In this document: piece after piece, positions 38,501 to 53,800 of the stretch
Layout: each line of letters opens with the position of its first letter
Position numbering within the stretch: the first letter of the stretch is position 1
NCBI RefSeq assembly: GCF_048771995.1
Contig: NC_133028.1
Location: 6,321,501 to 6,385,500, forward strand
Source: Taeniopygia guttata
Taxonomy: Eukaryota > Chordata > Aves > Passeriformes > Estrildidae
Length of the DNA stretch: 64,000 nt
Direction: 5' to 3'
The notes under the pieces: generated by a model
Told to the model about the DNA's origin: nothing
Seen by the model: only the letters and a program-made list of their open reading frames with translations
Databases searched by the model: none
Program-made: the position numbers and the translations under genes

Positions 38501-41500
38501 GTGATCATTTCATGACTTTTTATGACACTTCTTCCGAGGATAGCAGCAGGCTTTTGTGTATTAATGCAGTGACTGATTAATTTTCCAGAAACCCTTACCT
38601 TATGGTAGATAAGACAAGTATAGATGTAAAATACGGGGCTTGCTTCATCCACAGGCAAGTCCAGCTGTTTCCGGGTGGAAGCTTGCCATAGTTTCACAGT
38701 TCATAACTGCAGTGTGTAAAATTCTCAAGCTGAAATTGTATTTCTTCCACATACTGTAAATGTTGCAACAAGCTGCATGCAACAAGGTGAGCAAGGGGAT
38801 GCTGACTTCACCTGTTAATAGAAGGTGACTGGTCAAATGCTGCCTTTAAAGCAATCTTTCATCAGTGCTTTGACTCACCTTCACTTTTCCAGTGAAGAAA
38901 GCATGTCTTTAGCAGCTGAGCTTTCACCAGGATGAATTTTCCACAAATTTTTTAAGGCAAAGAGCATTTAACAAGGATGCTCCTTAGAAAAAACAAAGGA
39001 GGAGTTCATCAAACGGAATGGGTGAGGGTAGTGATTGAACTGGGAAAAAACCTGGGAAAAAGCATAAATATGAATTAGACCAATTAATAACAAAAATAAT
39101 TGAGTATAGATACTGGTACTGAGTGGAAGAAGCATAGAGTGTGGGATCGAGTGAGACGAAAGCAAAAGAGTTCCTAAATATCTTGTTTGACTGGTCAGAA
39201 GGATACCAACTGGTGGGAAAGTAATGAGAGTAACTGGAAACATTGGGATTGAGGAGGTGTGAGCAGGGAGGAAGAGGAACCTTAAAAGAGGAAAAGTAGG
39301 CAGCATTAATAAAAATGGGAGCTGAGACATAGAAAAGTAAAAGAACTGTGAGTGTAGCAGGAGAAACAATGAGGTCTGGGGTAAAACCCTAAAATAGAGA
39401 GAAGTTACAGCCCACTTCATGGCACAAGAGCTGGTTTGAATAGGTGGTTTTACAAATTATATATTAGAAGAGACCTAAAACAGCACCAATATAGGTTGGC
39501 AGTGGGCCGTGTGATCCATCTACTCACTGTATCTGACCACCATGGGATTTGTTTTCCCCTCCAAATGCTGGGCTGACTCACACTTTAATGTGTTTGCAAT
39601 TGCACAACTGCTTTTGGATTTCTGTGAAACAGGCAGACAGTTCTTTTAACCTCCAACCTTTGTCTCTTTACGAGCTTTTGATGTTGTTGTTTTGTGTGTT
39701 TGACTAAGTGAGAATCAGACCCGTGACCCTGTGGGCTGGAGAGGACCCTTCTCCTGGCTCACCCAGGATTCTTAGTTCCATGTAGCAGCATAAATGTCCA
39801 AAGGCCAAACACAGTGCTGCTGGAGGCAGTGGAAAGGATGCCACGAGCTCAAATGATCCAGGGCTCAGAGCCAAAAGCTTCTCTGAACAAAGAAAAGGAG
39901 ACACTTGCACTCTGCCCAGCTCATGGAGACTGGTGTTTTGTGATTGATTTCCTTTTTCAGTACATTGTGGAAGGAGAAAGGCCTTTCAATAGGAACAGCC
40001 ACAGGATGTGTACAGTCAGCATGAGACTTGTGCTCTTTACAAATTATATGCACTTAAGAACTGAAGTCACTTAAAGCCAGACAAATTCCTCTCAAAATGA
40101 CAGCTCCTGAGGAAATGGATCGTGACGTTCAGGACTGAACTTGCACTTTCTTGGAGAGAAAGAATCAGAATCAGAAGTCAGCAAGATCTGGAGGAGTTTT
40201 TTTCACTTCCAAGGAAAAAGGAAGGCAGAAAATGGAATAACATTACTGCACAGTGAAGAGGGGGCAGCTCAGAGGTCCTGACTCCCATCCTGAGGCTCAG
40301 CCTGCTCAGCCTGGAGACCACTTGGCCAGCAGGCACCCTCTCCAAGCAGTCCAGGGTGCAAGTCAGTGGGCCAGGGGAGAGCTGGCAAGGCTGTTTCTTT
40401 TGAGGAAGAAATTCATCATAGGAAATGGCAGCCATTTGGGACACCATGGGAAGTTCACCCCCCCAGGGAAGTTTGTGGCTGAAGAATGTTTGCCTTCCTG
40501 GAAGCGATGAACAATCAAGGAACAAGGGTTGGGGGGGAAAAGAAACATCCAGAGATAAAATGAGGGAAAAAAAGTGCCAAAGAGCCATAAGAAATTTTAT
40601 TTGACTTCCTGTTCTATGGGTTTTTGGGCTTTTTTGGTTTGTTTTTTTTTTGTTTTTTTTTTTTTTTACTAGTTTGTGCATCAAGCTAATTATATCCTCT
40701 GCACAGCACAATTGGATTGGACAAGCCAAAAGGGACAGCTAGGACTGGATTCATTAGAAACAGTTTTTCATTTTATAGAACTGTAAAATATAATGATACA
40801 GTTCAGTCCCAAACTTGCAGTAACCAAATTTGTATGGCACAAAACCCATTCCTCCTAATTTGGACTTCCTAGCTGAAGCCTCAAATACTATTCATTGCTG
40901 TATATTCTCTGTCTCTGGTCACTCCCTCATTGAAAGGTGTCAGGCATGATTTAACCAGTAAAATTAAATTGTTGTTTTTCTATCAAGAGTAATGCCTAGA
41001 GTTGGCCAAAATGTCATAAAAGATTCAGGAACACATTGATTTAAAAATAACATTTAATTCCAATATAATGTGGCTCCAAGGCCTCTTTCAGTGAGATACT
41101 TTAAAAACATAAATATAGGCAGTACTGGCCTCAAAATAATTTATATGCTGGAGGCTCTGATCCCACCAATATAAATCTGTGCCTAGATGGAGGATTCTAT
41201 CTGGTGGAAAGTTCAGTACTGCTAATGGTTATTGAGCCAGAAATTATCCCATTTAAATCTCAGCTCCCCAGCTGAGCTTCCGAGGCTGAAACTCCGCAAC
41301 AGAGAGAAGGCAAAAAAAAAACAGAGAGAAGAAAGCTGCTCCTGAACAATTACCAACAATGACACTTTTATAGCCATTTATTTCTAATTGCAGCTGTGCC
41401 ATAAATAACAGAAGATAGCCCTTTTAAAATGGTTTAGAATCTGGAAGCCTAACTAATAATTTCCAAGTAACAGAACTTTCACTTCTAACAGGATGGAAGA

Positions 41501-44329
41501 ATATGAGAACTTGGAGCACGGCTGAGAAATGTCATCCCACAACTCTGTAGCTTGGCAGTTTTCCAAGACTGCCCTTCCCTGGCCTACCATTGGTCCAATT
41601 ATGTGCTGTACCCCACAGGTATCACTAGATAGAAGATTTTGGGGCAGATTTTGCCTAAAGCAAGGCTGTTTGGTAGACCCTGCCCCTCAATATTTGGGTT
41701 GAGCTGATCATGTGAAAAGGTGAGCAATATCTTCTATGCTAGGTCACTCTTGAACACAAGATGCCCTGAAGTCACCAGAGCCTCAATATATGAAAGATTT
41801 ACCCCCAAGAAAACCCAGACTTCTCTACATTTGACTATAAATGCTTGGATCTTCATGACAGAATGTTTCCTCTGGTTAGACCAGGGTCCCCTGAGTTCAC
41901 AGCCATGAAATCACCAAATGGCAAGACCATAACTAAAGTGTCCTAGAGGAAATATAGATGGACAGGGTGTCTGATGGACACAAAATTAAACCACAAACGT
42001 GTTTCAGAAGGACCAAGGAGAAATCTGTTGGAAATAAAAATGTTTTGTTAACTTGTTCCATAGCTGGATTTAACAACAATATTTAAAAACAGGGTTTGGA
42101 AGCAGATTTGAACTGAGTATGTGTGAGCAGAACATCAAGAGATTTCATTTTAAATTCCAGACATTGGGATTTAAGTCAAAAAGTTTTCACAGCATCTTCC
42201 CTCTTTGTTTTCCACCAGTTCTCTGACAGAAAGTATTGCTCCTTCTGGGAGGCCCTAGCAGCACAATTGCCTTCTTTCCCAAATATTTGTTGGAATGACC
42301 TCCCATTTCACAAACCAAAGGAAAAAAGAAAAATCATTAAAATTTCTCATTAATCAATATTAACTTTGATGTTAGCCTCCCCTATGAGCAGAAGCCTTTG
42401 TCACAGAGGACGAGCATTCTTAGCCCGTGATAAGAAAACAAGTTATTTAATCAATATATTTTCCAGCATACATGTTCTTTGGCAGAGGCTTTGTTGCCTC
42501 TTCTGAGGGTGCGTGTGTCTCTGCTCGGAGATGTGTGTGTGTGTGAGCTTTCCTGCCTCAGAAAACAGAGCTGTTGGACATGGATAGGAATGTGTCTGGC
42601 ATCTTTAGAAGAAAAGACTCAGAAGGAAATCAGTATTTGAGTGAGTTTTGCAAGATATCCAGCTCTGACTGTTTTGTGGTTAGCTTTCCATTCCAAAATT
42701 GCTAATGGTGAGCTGTCCAGACTGTGTCTCTTACCAAAGAATTTTGGAATCATGAGAAAACAATGAGTTAGCCGTTAGGAAAGATTAACCTCCCAGTCTT
42801 AATCCTTCCAACTATCGCTTTACATAAAAAGGGCATTCATGTCTAAACCACTGTTAAAGACTCGTGGATAAATTTCTCTCCTAATTCCACTGAAACTGTC
42901 ATTTCCACACCAAATATAGAGTGATTTAATGTGAGCTGGCTACAGTTATTGTTGCAGTAGTGTTCAAATTCCCATCTAATACACGAGTCCTGGTAATGGT
43001 ACTACACACTGCATTTACACAGAGAAAATTTACAAGCTGAACAGACAAGAGACACAGAGGATTGCAGAGAAAGGAAGTATTTTTATATTTTAGGCAATAA
43101 AGTCTCATACTAATTAGATGATTTCCTCATAAATATATAAAGAATTTGAGAAGGAATGTGAAATAAACCCAACTGTGCTAAATCCTGCATCATCCCTCCC
43201 AATTGCTTTATAAAGGACATTAGGGTTTAATTTATTGTGGAAAAGGCAGGTTGTCCCTTCTGATTTCACTGATGCATCCACAACCAGAACAAAATGTAAC
43301 ACTTCAGAATAACTAAAGAAATAGTTTCCCAGAATAATTTTGCTGTCAGTTGCCTGTAACAACAGCATTTTAGGCCTAGGAGAGAAAGGATGCTTAGTGC
43401 CTGTCACTTACTCAGGCATTTTAATTCTTGCTGCTTTCCTAAGCAGGACCTAGTCTGCTCAATATATTCATAGTGCTCAGGACACTGGTTTTAAAAGTCA
43501 GAAATAAAGAACTTTATCAAGATAGGGTGGAGTTTTTGCCTTTTTATTTTTAATCTACCTGTAACCTAACTGTCTCTCTCAGTGCTACACTGCCTGGCTG
43601 GTGACACAAAATTGGTGGTTGAGACCTTGACATCTTTTATCTATACAGTTGTATGGCAAATCTGTTCACTTTAAGTTGTGAGAACTGTAGAGACAGCAGC
43701 TGGATCCTCATGGAATTGCAGCCTCTGCACTCTGGTGGCTCCAGGTGAGGTGGTGAGAGAGCAGCCAGCTCTGCTCCTGTACTACCTACACATCCATCCT
43801 GGGAAATGGGCTTGTTGATCATCTGAATGCAGCTTTCAATTAACATGTTTTGGATAGGAAAAAAAAATTGAAAAAAAAATCCATTTTGCCCAAGTTTGGA
43901 TTTTGACCCTGCTGTAAGGGCTAGGGGGGGTTTGGTGATGCTGAGCCCGATAACACAGAGGACTGACACCGATTGCATGGATACCAGCACAGAAATGCAG
44001 ACCTGTGTGATGGTGTGAGAGGGCAGAATGGAGGGATGTGTGTTGTAGTGCAGTGCCTCTGCAAAGGGAGATTTTTGGTGTAAAGGCTCAACAGCTGTAA
44101 CTAATCCAGTTGCAGGTTTGCCTCTGGCACCAAGTGCTGCAGTTCTTTAGCCAGCACAAGTGGTCAGCGCTGTCCTTGACAAAAAAACAAGCTCATAGCA
44201 AGAGGCCTGACAACTTGCAAGTGTTATGGACAGAGAAGTTTTTGGCACTCTAGAGTCTTTCTATTATTGCAGTGCACCAAATGAAAGCCTGCATAGAGAA
44301 AGGGAAGAAAGGACCATCTGGTTCTTAAA
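35542..44329. other. Non-coding intergenic, nothing recognised
   Basis: About 8.8 kb without a recognisable gene. A T-rich run with G interruptions lies at about 40619-40669, and a short (TG)n at about 42532-42545. The antisense frame at 40178-40729 owes part of its length to the T-run (poly-Lys) and is not credible as a gene. Confidence 0.5.
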
Positions 44330-44863
44330 GGTCTCTTCCTCTGCTCAGCACTGGAGAGGTCACACATGGAAAACTGGGTCCAGTTCTGGGTTCCTCAGGG
44401 AAAGAGAGACCTGCACATACTGGAGGCAATCAATCAAAGGGCCATGAAAAGCCTGGAGGGGATGTAGCACCACTCCTGAGTGAAGGCTGAGAGAGATAGG
44501 ACTGTTCAGCCTAAAGAAGAGAAGGCTTGGGGCTCTTATCAATATGTAAACAAATAACTGAAGAGAGGCTGCAGAGAAGACAGACAGGATTCTTTTGGTG
44601 GTAAAGGAGTGAGAGGCATCACTCCTTTACCATCATCAGGGGAGGGCTCCTCTGAACATCAGGAAACACTTCTTTACTGTGATGGTGACTGGCACATGTT
44701 GCCCAGGGTCACTGTGGTGTCTCCAGCCTTGGAGATAATCAAAAGTTGTCTGGACACCATCCTGAGCAACCACCTCTAAGTGCTGCTTCTTGAGCAAGGA
44801 ATTCAGACAAGATGATCTACTGAGGTCCTTTGCACCCTCAATCAAGTTTGTGATTCTGTGACT
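44330..44863 (+). mobile_element. CR1 LINE fragment, sense, longest copy in the window
   Basis: About 530 bp of CR1 3' region. It includes 'gctcagcactggagaggtcacacatggaaaactgggtccagttctgggttcctcagg', 'gagacctgcacatactgga', 'ccatgaaaagcctggaggggatg', 'gaaggctgagagagataggactgttcagcctaaagaagagaaggct', 'catcaggaaacacttctttactgtgatggtgactggcacatg' and the tail 'gatgatctactgaggtcctttgcaccctcaatcaagtttgtgattctgtgactg'. An inverted repeat sits inside at 44596-44635. There is no intact ORF. Confidence 0.96.
44596..44635. repeat. 17-bp inverted repeat inside the CR1
   Basis: Left arm 44596-44612 (tggtggtaaaggagtga) and right arm 44619-44635 (tcactcctttaccatca) are reverse complements apart from one base, with a 6-base loop. 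Confidence 0.9.
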
Positions 44864-47827
<2,964 letters not shown>

Positions 47828-50800
47828 ACCCGTTGGTTTGGTAGAATTTATTAGGACACAGTGCTACAATGGCTTCTCTTCTTGGTCTGCTGAAATGTCC
47901 ATGAAAACTCTGAGGGTCTCTTCCAGCATACCTTAGATCTCTTGAAATAGGGTTAAAAACAAATAGAACACAAAACTTTATTGTTCTTGATGTGAGTCAT
48001 TTATTACATACATTCTGTTCTCCCGATCTGATATCCCACCCTTTGCCACGTGAGATCATAGCACATACTGCAAGTGAGATGACTTGTTCTAAATAATTGT
48101 GACAATGAAGAGTTTGATATTCAGATTCTCAGTTGCTACCAGGAATTTTGATTACACTTCCCTTTCTCTGCTTCTACTTTTCTTACTGTTTTCAAGGCAA
48201 CAGACAAAAAGATTTCTCAAGGCCATCTGCAGAATTAAATTTGAGATTATGATGCAATGAGGTACAGCACCAGTTAATTTAATTGGTTTTGAAAGAAGTA
48301 AAAGGAAAACAATCTTACAGCCCCATCACTGAAATCATATTCCAGAGGCATGCTACTTCATACTATTATTTTTCCTGAAATTAATCTGAATTTTGTTATC
48401 AGCAAATCAAAAGCTGATCTTCCAAACTTAACATAAATTCTGATCTAAATCCCTTTTTTACTTGAAGCCAGACACAAAATATATTCTTAAACACTGCTGC
48501 TCAATTTACACCCTGCCTTTTAATGTTTCATCTGACTGTTTTAGTCCTATTCATTATTCCTTCAGACTATAAATGCACAGGACAAATCCCCCAAGTTTTG
48601 CTTTTCAGGCTGCAAATTTAATTTTGGTGACTCTACATGAACTTTGAAGCTCTGGCTGGAGCCAGTCACTAGGAACTGCAGCTCCTACTTTGTAGAGGCT
48701 TAGTCTTGATTTTGCAAAGAGCTTTTGTGTAATCAGTCAATTAGAGCTGTGACCAGTGATCCATATCAGCAACTGATAGGGAGTGCAGGATTGGTACGTC
48801 TGGAATCCAGGTTTCAGCCTTTCTGGTTAGGTAGTGATTTTCAAACAGCACCAATATTCAAGGTATTACATTGATTTCTTCAATTCCTTGAAACTACAAA
48901 CACCTACAATCAATTCTGCATTAATTATAGAAATTCTGGACATTGTTTCTTTCAATATTTCCATCTATGCTGGCACTATTAGGAAATCCTTCCCTAAGAG
49001 TTTTCGGTAACATCTTCTGGAAGTGTAAATAAATACACTGATACAATTACAATCAGTTAATAACAACCAAATCCTACCACTACAGCTCTAAGTGTATTTG
49101 TTTAAACTCTGAAACTCTGTATTTAGATTGTTTTATCTCTTTGTAGAAGCCTAACTTTTAAAAGAGTATTAAACCAGAGTAAATTTTGTGGAAGTGGGTG
49201 CTTATTTAAAGGCCACATATTTAACAAGACACGTTAATAGCTGCTGTTCTGTAAGAAAGAGTAATTGGGAAAAAAACTTCAGATCTTAGCATTATTTTAT
49301 AGTTTCCCCTTTCAACGACCCCCTGAGATCCCATTTGCTGAGATCTCTGTTGTCATAAAATGCTCACATGATTACTGACAATATTTGTTGAATGCAAATG
49401 TGTTCTCCACCACTTAGAATGAATGCTGTGCATAGTGCCTGCCACTGCCTTTAAATACTCAAATGTGCTGTGAGTCACTTGCAGTCAGTTTGACTTAAAT
49501 ATTGCTAATTCGTCTCTCAGTGTAGTTCTGTGTACTTAATAATGGAGGAGGCACCAGAGCTTGAGCAGTTGTGAGCGTGTCATGGGAAGCCACGTCCAGG
49601 GCTGAAGCAGCTTCCACCTTGGATGAATTCCTGAGAATAAGAACTGGAGGGAGATCAGCATGGGCACACAGCAGCTGGCCTTGCTCCTGAATTTGATCAC
49701 AGACATCAGGTCTCAGGGATGCTCTGAGGATGCCTGACTGCTTCCCACAGAGACCTGAGGGGTAAGGGGGCAGTGCAGGGACAGATGAATAGAGATGTTT
49801 GCTGTCCAGGCATCGAAGAAGAAAATCCTTCATGGAAGTGGCTGTCCACAAGGAAAATGGCACCAGGAGGAGCAAGGAGGTGGATGGGCCTGAACCTCAG
49901 ATGTTCAGGAGAGAAAGCATCTGGAGATGTTTGGAGAAACCAAATGAGTGGATGAAGCAGAAACTGTTTGGTAGTTAGAGAAGGGAAAATCCCGGGGCTC
50001 TGCCATTGGCATTATTTCTGCCATTTCAGCTGACTACATCAACTGTTCTTCAAGAAGGAAACGAGTTCTCAGGTTTTCCCCTGAGGACCAGTTCCTGTCG
50101 ACTCATCCCCATTCCAGTGTCAGACAACACCATCAGAGCTGGCTTCTCAGCACCCTCTTTACCACAAAGGTGTCTCTGGAAGGTATGTACCCCTGTCTGC
50201 AGTGCCCTCCTCCTCTTCCTCATGGCAATATGTGGTGTTGAACAAGTTCTGCATCACTTAATGAGGCATCTGTGTGCCAGGTCAGCTCTAACTTCTGATA
50301 ACCAGTGTCACATCAGCCTGCCTCACTGCCTTTGCACCACAGCTGGCTGCTGCACAGCTGCCCTGGGGCACTTTAAACACTTGGGTGTTTTAAGGGAAAA
50401 TATATTTAAGTACCCAAAATGAATGTGGGTCAAGCAATTGGACTCTCAGCATGGGAGAATGGCATTCAGGCCACACACAGGCCCATGAGACACACTTTAT
50501 CTGGGAGTGGAGCTCATCCTTTCTCCAGACCATTGGTACCTAGTGCAGAGGCCACGTACCTTCTGGATTCAAGTAGGATGGGGTTCACCACTGTTTCTCC
50601 AAAGACTGGAAAGAGAGAGAGAAAAGACTGACTCTTTCAAAGCATGGCTGCAGAAGAGAAGGGCCCTAGTTTTCCATTGCTATCACTCTTTTCTAAAAAT
50701 GTGACAGAAAACAACCTGTTGGTAAGGACCAGAAGTAACGCTTTTACCCGTGGGATCTTGTTGATGCTGTTTGTTTATCCATCTCCACGGACCTGACTTG

Positions 50801-53800
50801 GCTTTGGTGGGAAGGGTGTGGGCATGCAAGAACACCTGTCCTGGGCTCACATCCATCATCTCCTGCTCTCTTGGGGCATGATGGATCCAGACTATTTGAG
50901 GCCCATGGCTCAACTGGAGCTTAAGCAGAAAAATGGCACCCTCCTGTGGCAATGGTTTAAAAAAAAATAAAATAAATAGCTGTGCCTAAATTCAGAGCAG
51001 GGTCTAATCTCATCAGCATGTGTTACCCCTGTGTACACCCACCAAAGGAGGCTTCATGGGGGATGAAGGTGCCCCTGTGCAGGCACAGAAACATTGGGAT
51101 TTGAGAGCTGGGGTGATGCAGGGAGTGCACCAGTGCAGAGCCACGGCAAAAAGCCTCCAAGGTCAGGCAGGGAGTCCTGTGGCGAGCTCAGAGGCAACTG
51201 TTGAGCAGCACGGAGCCACTCTGGATCCCAAAGTCCACATCCGGACAGCTTCAGAGCCTACATCCTTTTTTTGGACTTGGCTCTTTGTCAAAACCATAGG
51301 GTACAGTGCCTGCATGGACTTCAAAGGGAGGACACCAAATGTGATTTGGCCCAGGCAGTTACGACCATTTATTGCCAGCATCTTTCTCAGATACTGCTGC
51401 CAAGGGTTAAAATGTTTACATGCCCCCTGATTTTAAATGGACCGGGTAGCATGTCAAATGCCAACGAGAGGGACAGCTGGAGTATCTAAACCAAGAGCTT
51501 TGATCTTGGTATCTGTAAAAAAGAGGTCATTTAGTCTCCCCAGGAAGCACAGACATTTAGAAGGTCCCCGTACAACTCATGCAAGTATTTTATTAACAAC
51601 AATTTCTATTCACATTTAGGTAGGTTGTGTTACTACTTACTTAAATTCCTCTTATATATGCATGTATATGCGTATATATGTATGAATATCTGCATTTTGT
51701 GTGTGTGTGTATGCATATATGTACACACACATATCTCATACACACGAATCTGTGTGCTTGTGTGATTATCTGTGTGCTTTCTAATGTCCAGTATTTCTAT
51801 GCAGATGTACTGATCTGTCTAACTTACTTGCAAACAAACAGCAATGGTTTAAGCATTATATTTTATCTCTAAGTCAGTGTTTGCAGAAGTGACCTGAAAA
51901 ATTTGTCTGTGTGAGATGCTTTGAGTAAACCTGCAATTGTAATAATAGAGTGTGGTGTTTTCAAGAAGATGCAGGCGTGAAACACAGACTTCATTGTGCT
52001 GTAATCAGGTCTGACATTGATTCAGAAGAAAAGAATTCTAAAATACAGTATTGCACAGGGGAAATATTTTTATTTTTTAGGAGGGGGTTTTGGTGGTTAG
52101 TTCACAATGCAATTAAAATAGCCACCAGATGTTTATGACTTCAGGCAGCAGTTAAATTTAGTGTCTCTGATCACTGTCCTTCGCTTTTTTGTCAGAATAA
52201 ATAAGTATGTTTCTGTGCTGGAGGAAAAAAATCCTTAATTTTTAAACATACGGGGGTGGGAGGGGTGGGTATTTCCATTTGGCAGATCTCATGCTGTTCT
52301 GTGGCAGACTTCTAAGAAATTACAATTTTGAAGTTAAAATAAAATCTCTCTCCAGGATGAAATAAACATATTTACTCAAATGTGAGATGAAATGTACAGT
52401 AACATCATTAAACTGAAGTGATTTGTGAGAAGCAGTATTGTAAAAAGCTGTGGCTTTTCCAGAGCATATAATAAATAAAAAGATACATTTTTTTCCCATT
52501 GAATAATAGGATTATTAGTATGTAATTTTTTTTAAAGACACATTTAAAGAGAGCCTGCTGGGCTCTTATTATGGTAAATTTTTTAGAGTCTGTTATTCTT
52601 ATTTGTTTCAGGGCTGTTAATTTTGAGGCTACATTATATTCAAATTATATTTGATTACCAGGCTCAGTAAGTGATCACAGTTTGTGTTCCAGCACCAAAA
52701 GGAAAGCTAATAAATTAAGCTTCACACTAACATTTTAAGAGATAAATTATTGAGGTTCTGCAAAATAAAAAAAAAAAAAAAAAGAGCTAAAAAAAGTTAG
52801 AAGGATCTGCCGGGCACCTTATCTAAAGGAGGAGAGCCCAGACAGGGGTTAAAAAGCCCTGAAGTGTCCTAACTTTAAATGCTGTATTTTAGCTATTCAT
52901 TCACATCTGAGATGATGTGTTGACAAAGTAATCAATAATTTAAGAATATAAATTTATGAAATATCTCAGATAATATGAAAATAGATAAGAGATTTGTATT
53001 CATGGGTACATAGCAATTTCCATTTCCCTATTCCCATCTCTCTGGGTTTCTCTGGCAGTTGCTGATGTCAGGAGCCGAGGCTCTGGTTGTGCCCATCAGC
53101 TCCAGCCCCACGGGCTCTCAAATGGGGGACTCAGAAACACCCAAAGTGACACAAAGGATGGAATATCAAAGGCTCTGCCACCATTCAGGGCTACATTCAG
53201 CATTTACTCCTCAGTGTTTGTTATGGCAATAATTCAGGTTGAAAGAGACAGTGTGGGTTTATAACTTATATTAAAGTACGCTGTGGTTTTAGGATATGCA
53301 AGTCACAGGGTGCTGGGTTTGCTGGCAGTGTTGTTCCAGCAAACTTACAGTTCATCCCTCCTGCCACCCTGGAGTGTGGGACTGCACAGGGGGAGTAGGA
53401 AGGACTGCAGCAGGACAAAGAGTTAATCACCCAACCAGAAACTGTATTTTTGTAGACTACAAGTGAGTCACTCAAATCAGGGCATGATGCCAAAATCAAG
53501 ACGAGCAGGTCAAAAGCAAGTCACCCTTAAGTCTCACTGCAGGCTGCCCCAGGTAATGGAAGGGCTTGTTTTGCTCTGTCTCTAATCCTGGAAACTCAAA
53601 TTAGACTCTGAATGAGCAACAGTACCCCTGAGCATGCAGGTCTTAAACAGTATTATTTACAAAAAAAAAATTATCATCAGCTTTTCATGACTTAATAATA
53701 TTTCTTGGTAATACGGTTCAGGTGTAGAAATATATCACAACACAAATCCCTGCCCCAAACTGCCTTCCAGCCTCGTGTGTACAAACTGCTGTGTCTCAGC

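Noticed and set aside
40178..40729. 183-codon minus-strand frame with a Lys-rich segment
   Set aside because: The Lys-rich part is the complement of a T-run, and no family is recognised in the rest.
50006..50422. 138-codon Cys/Leu-rich open frame
   Set aside because: No cysteine spacing pattern of a known secreted family; treated as chance.
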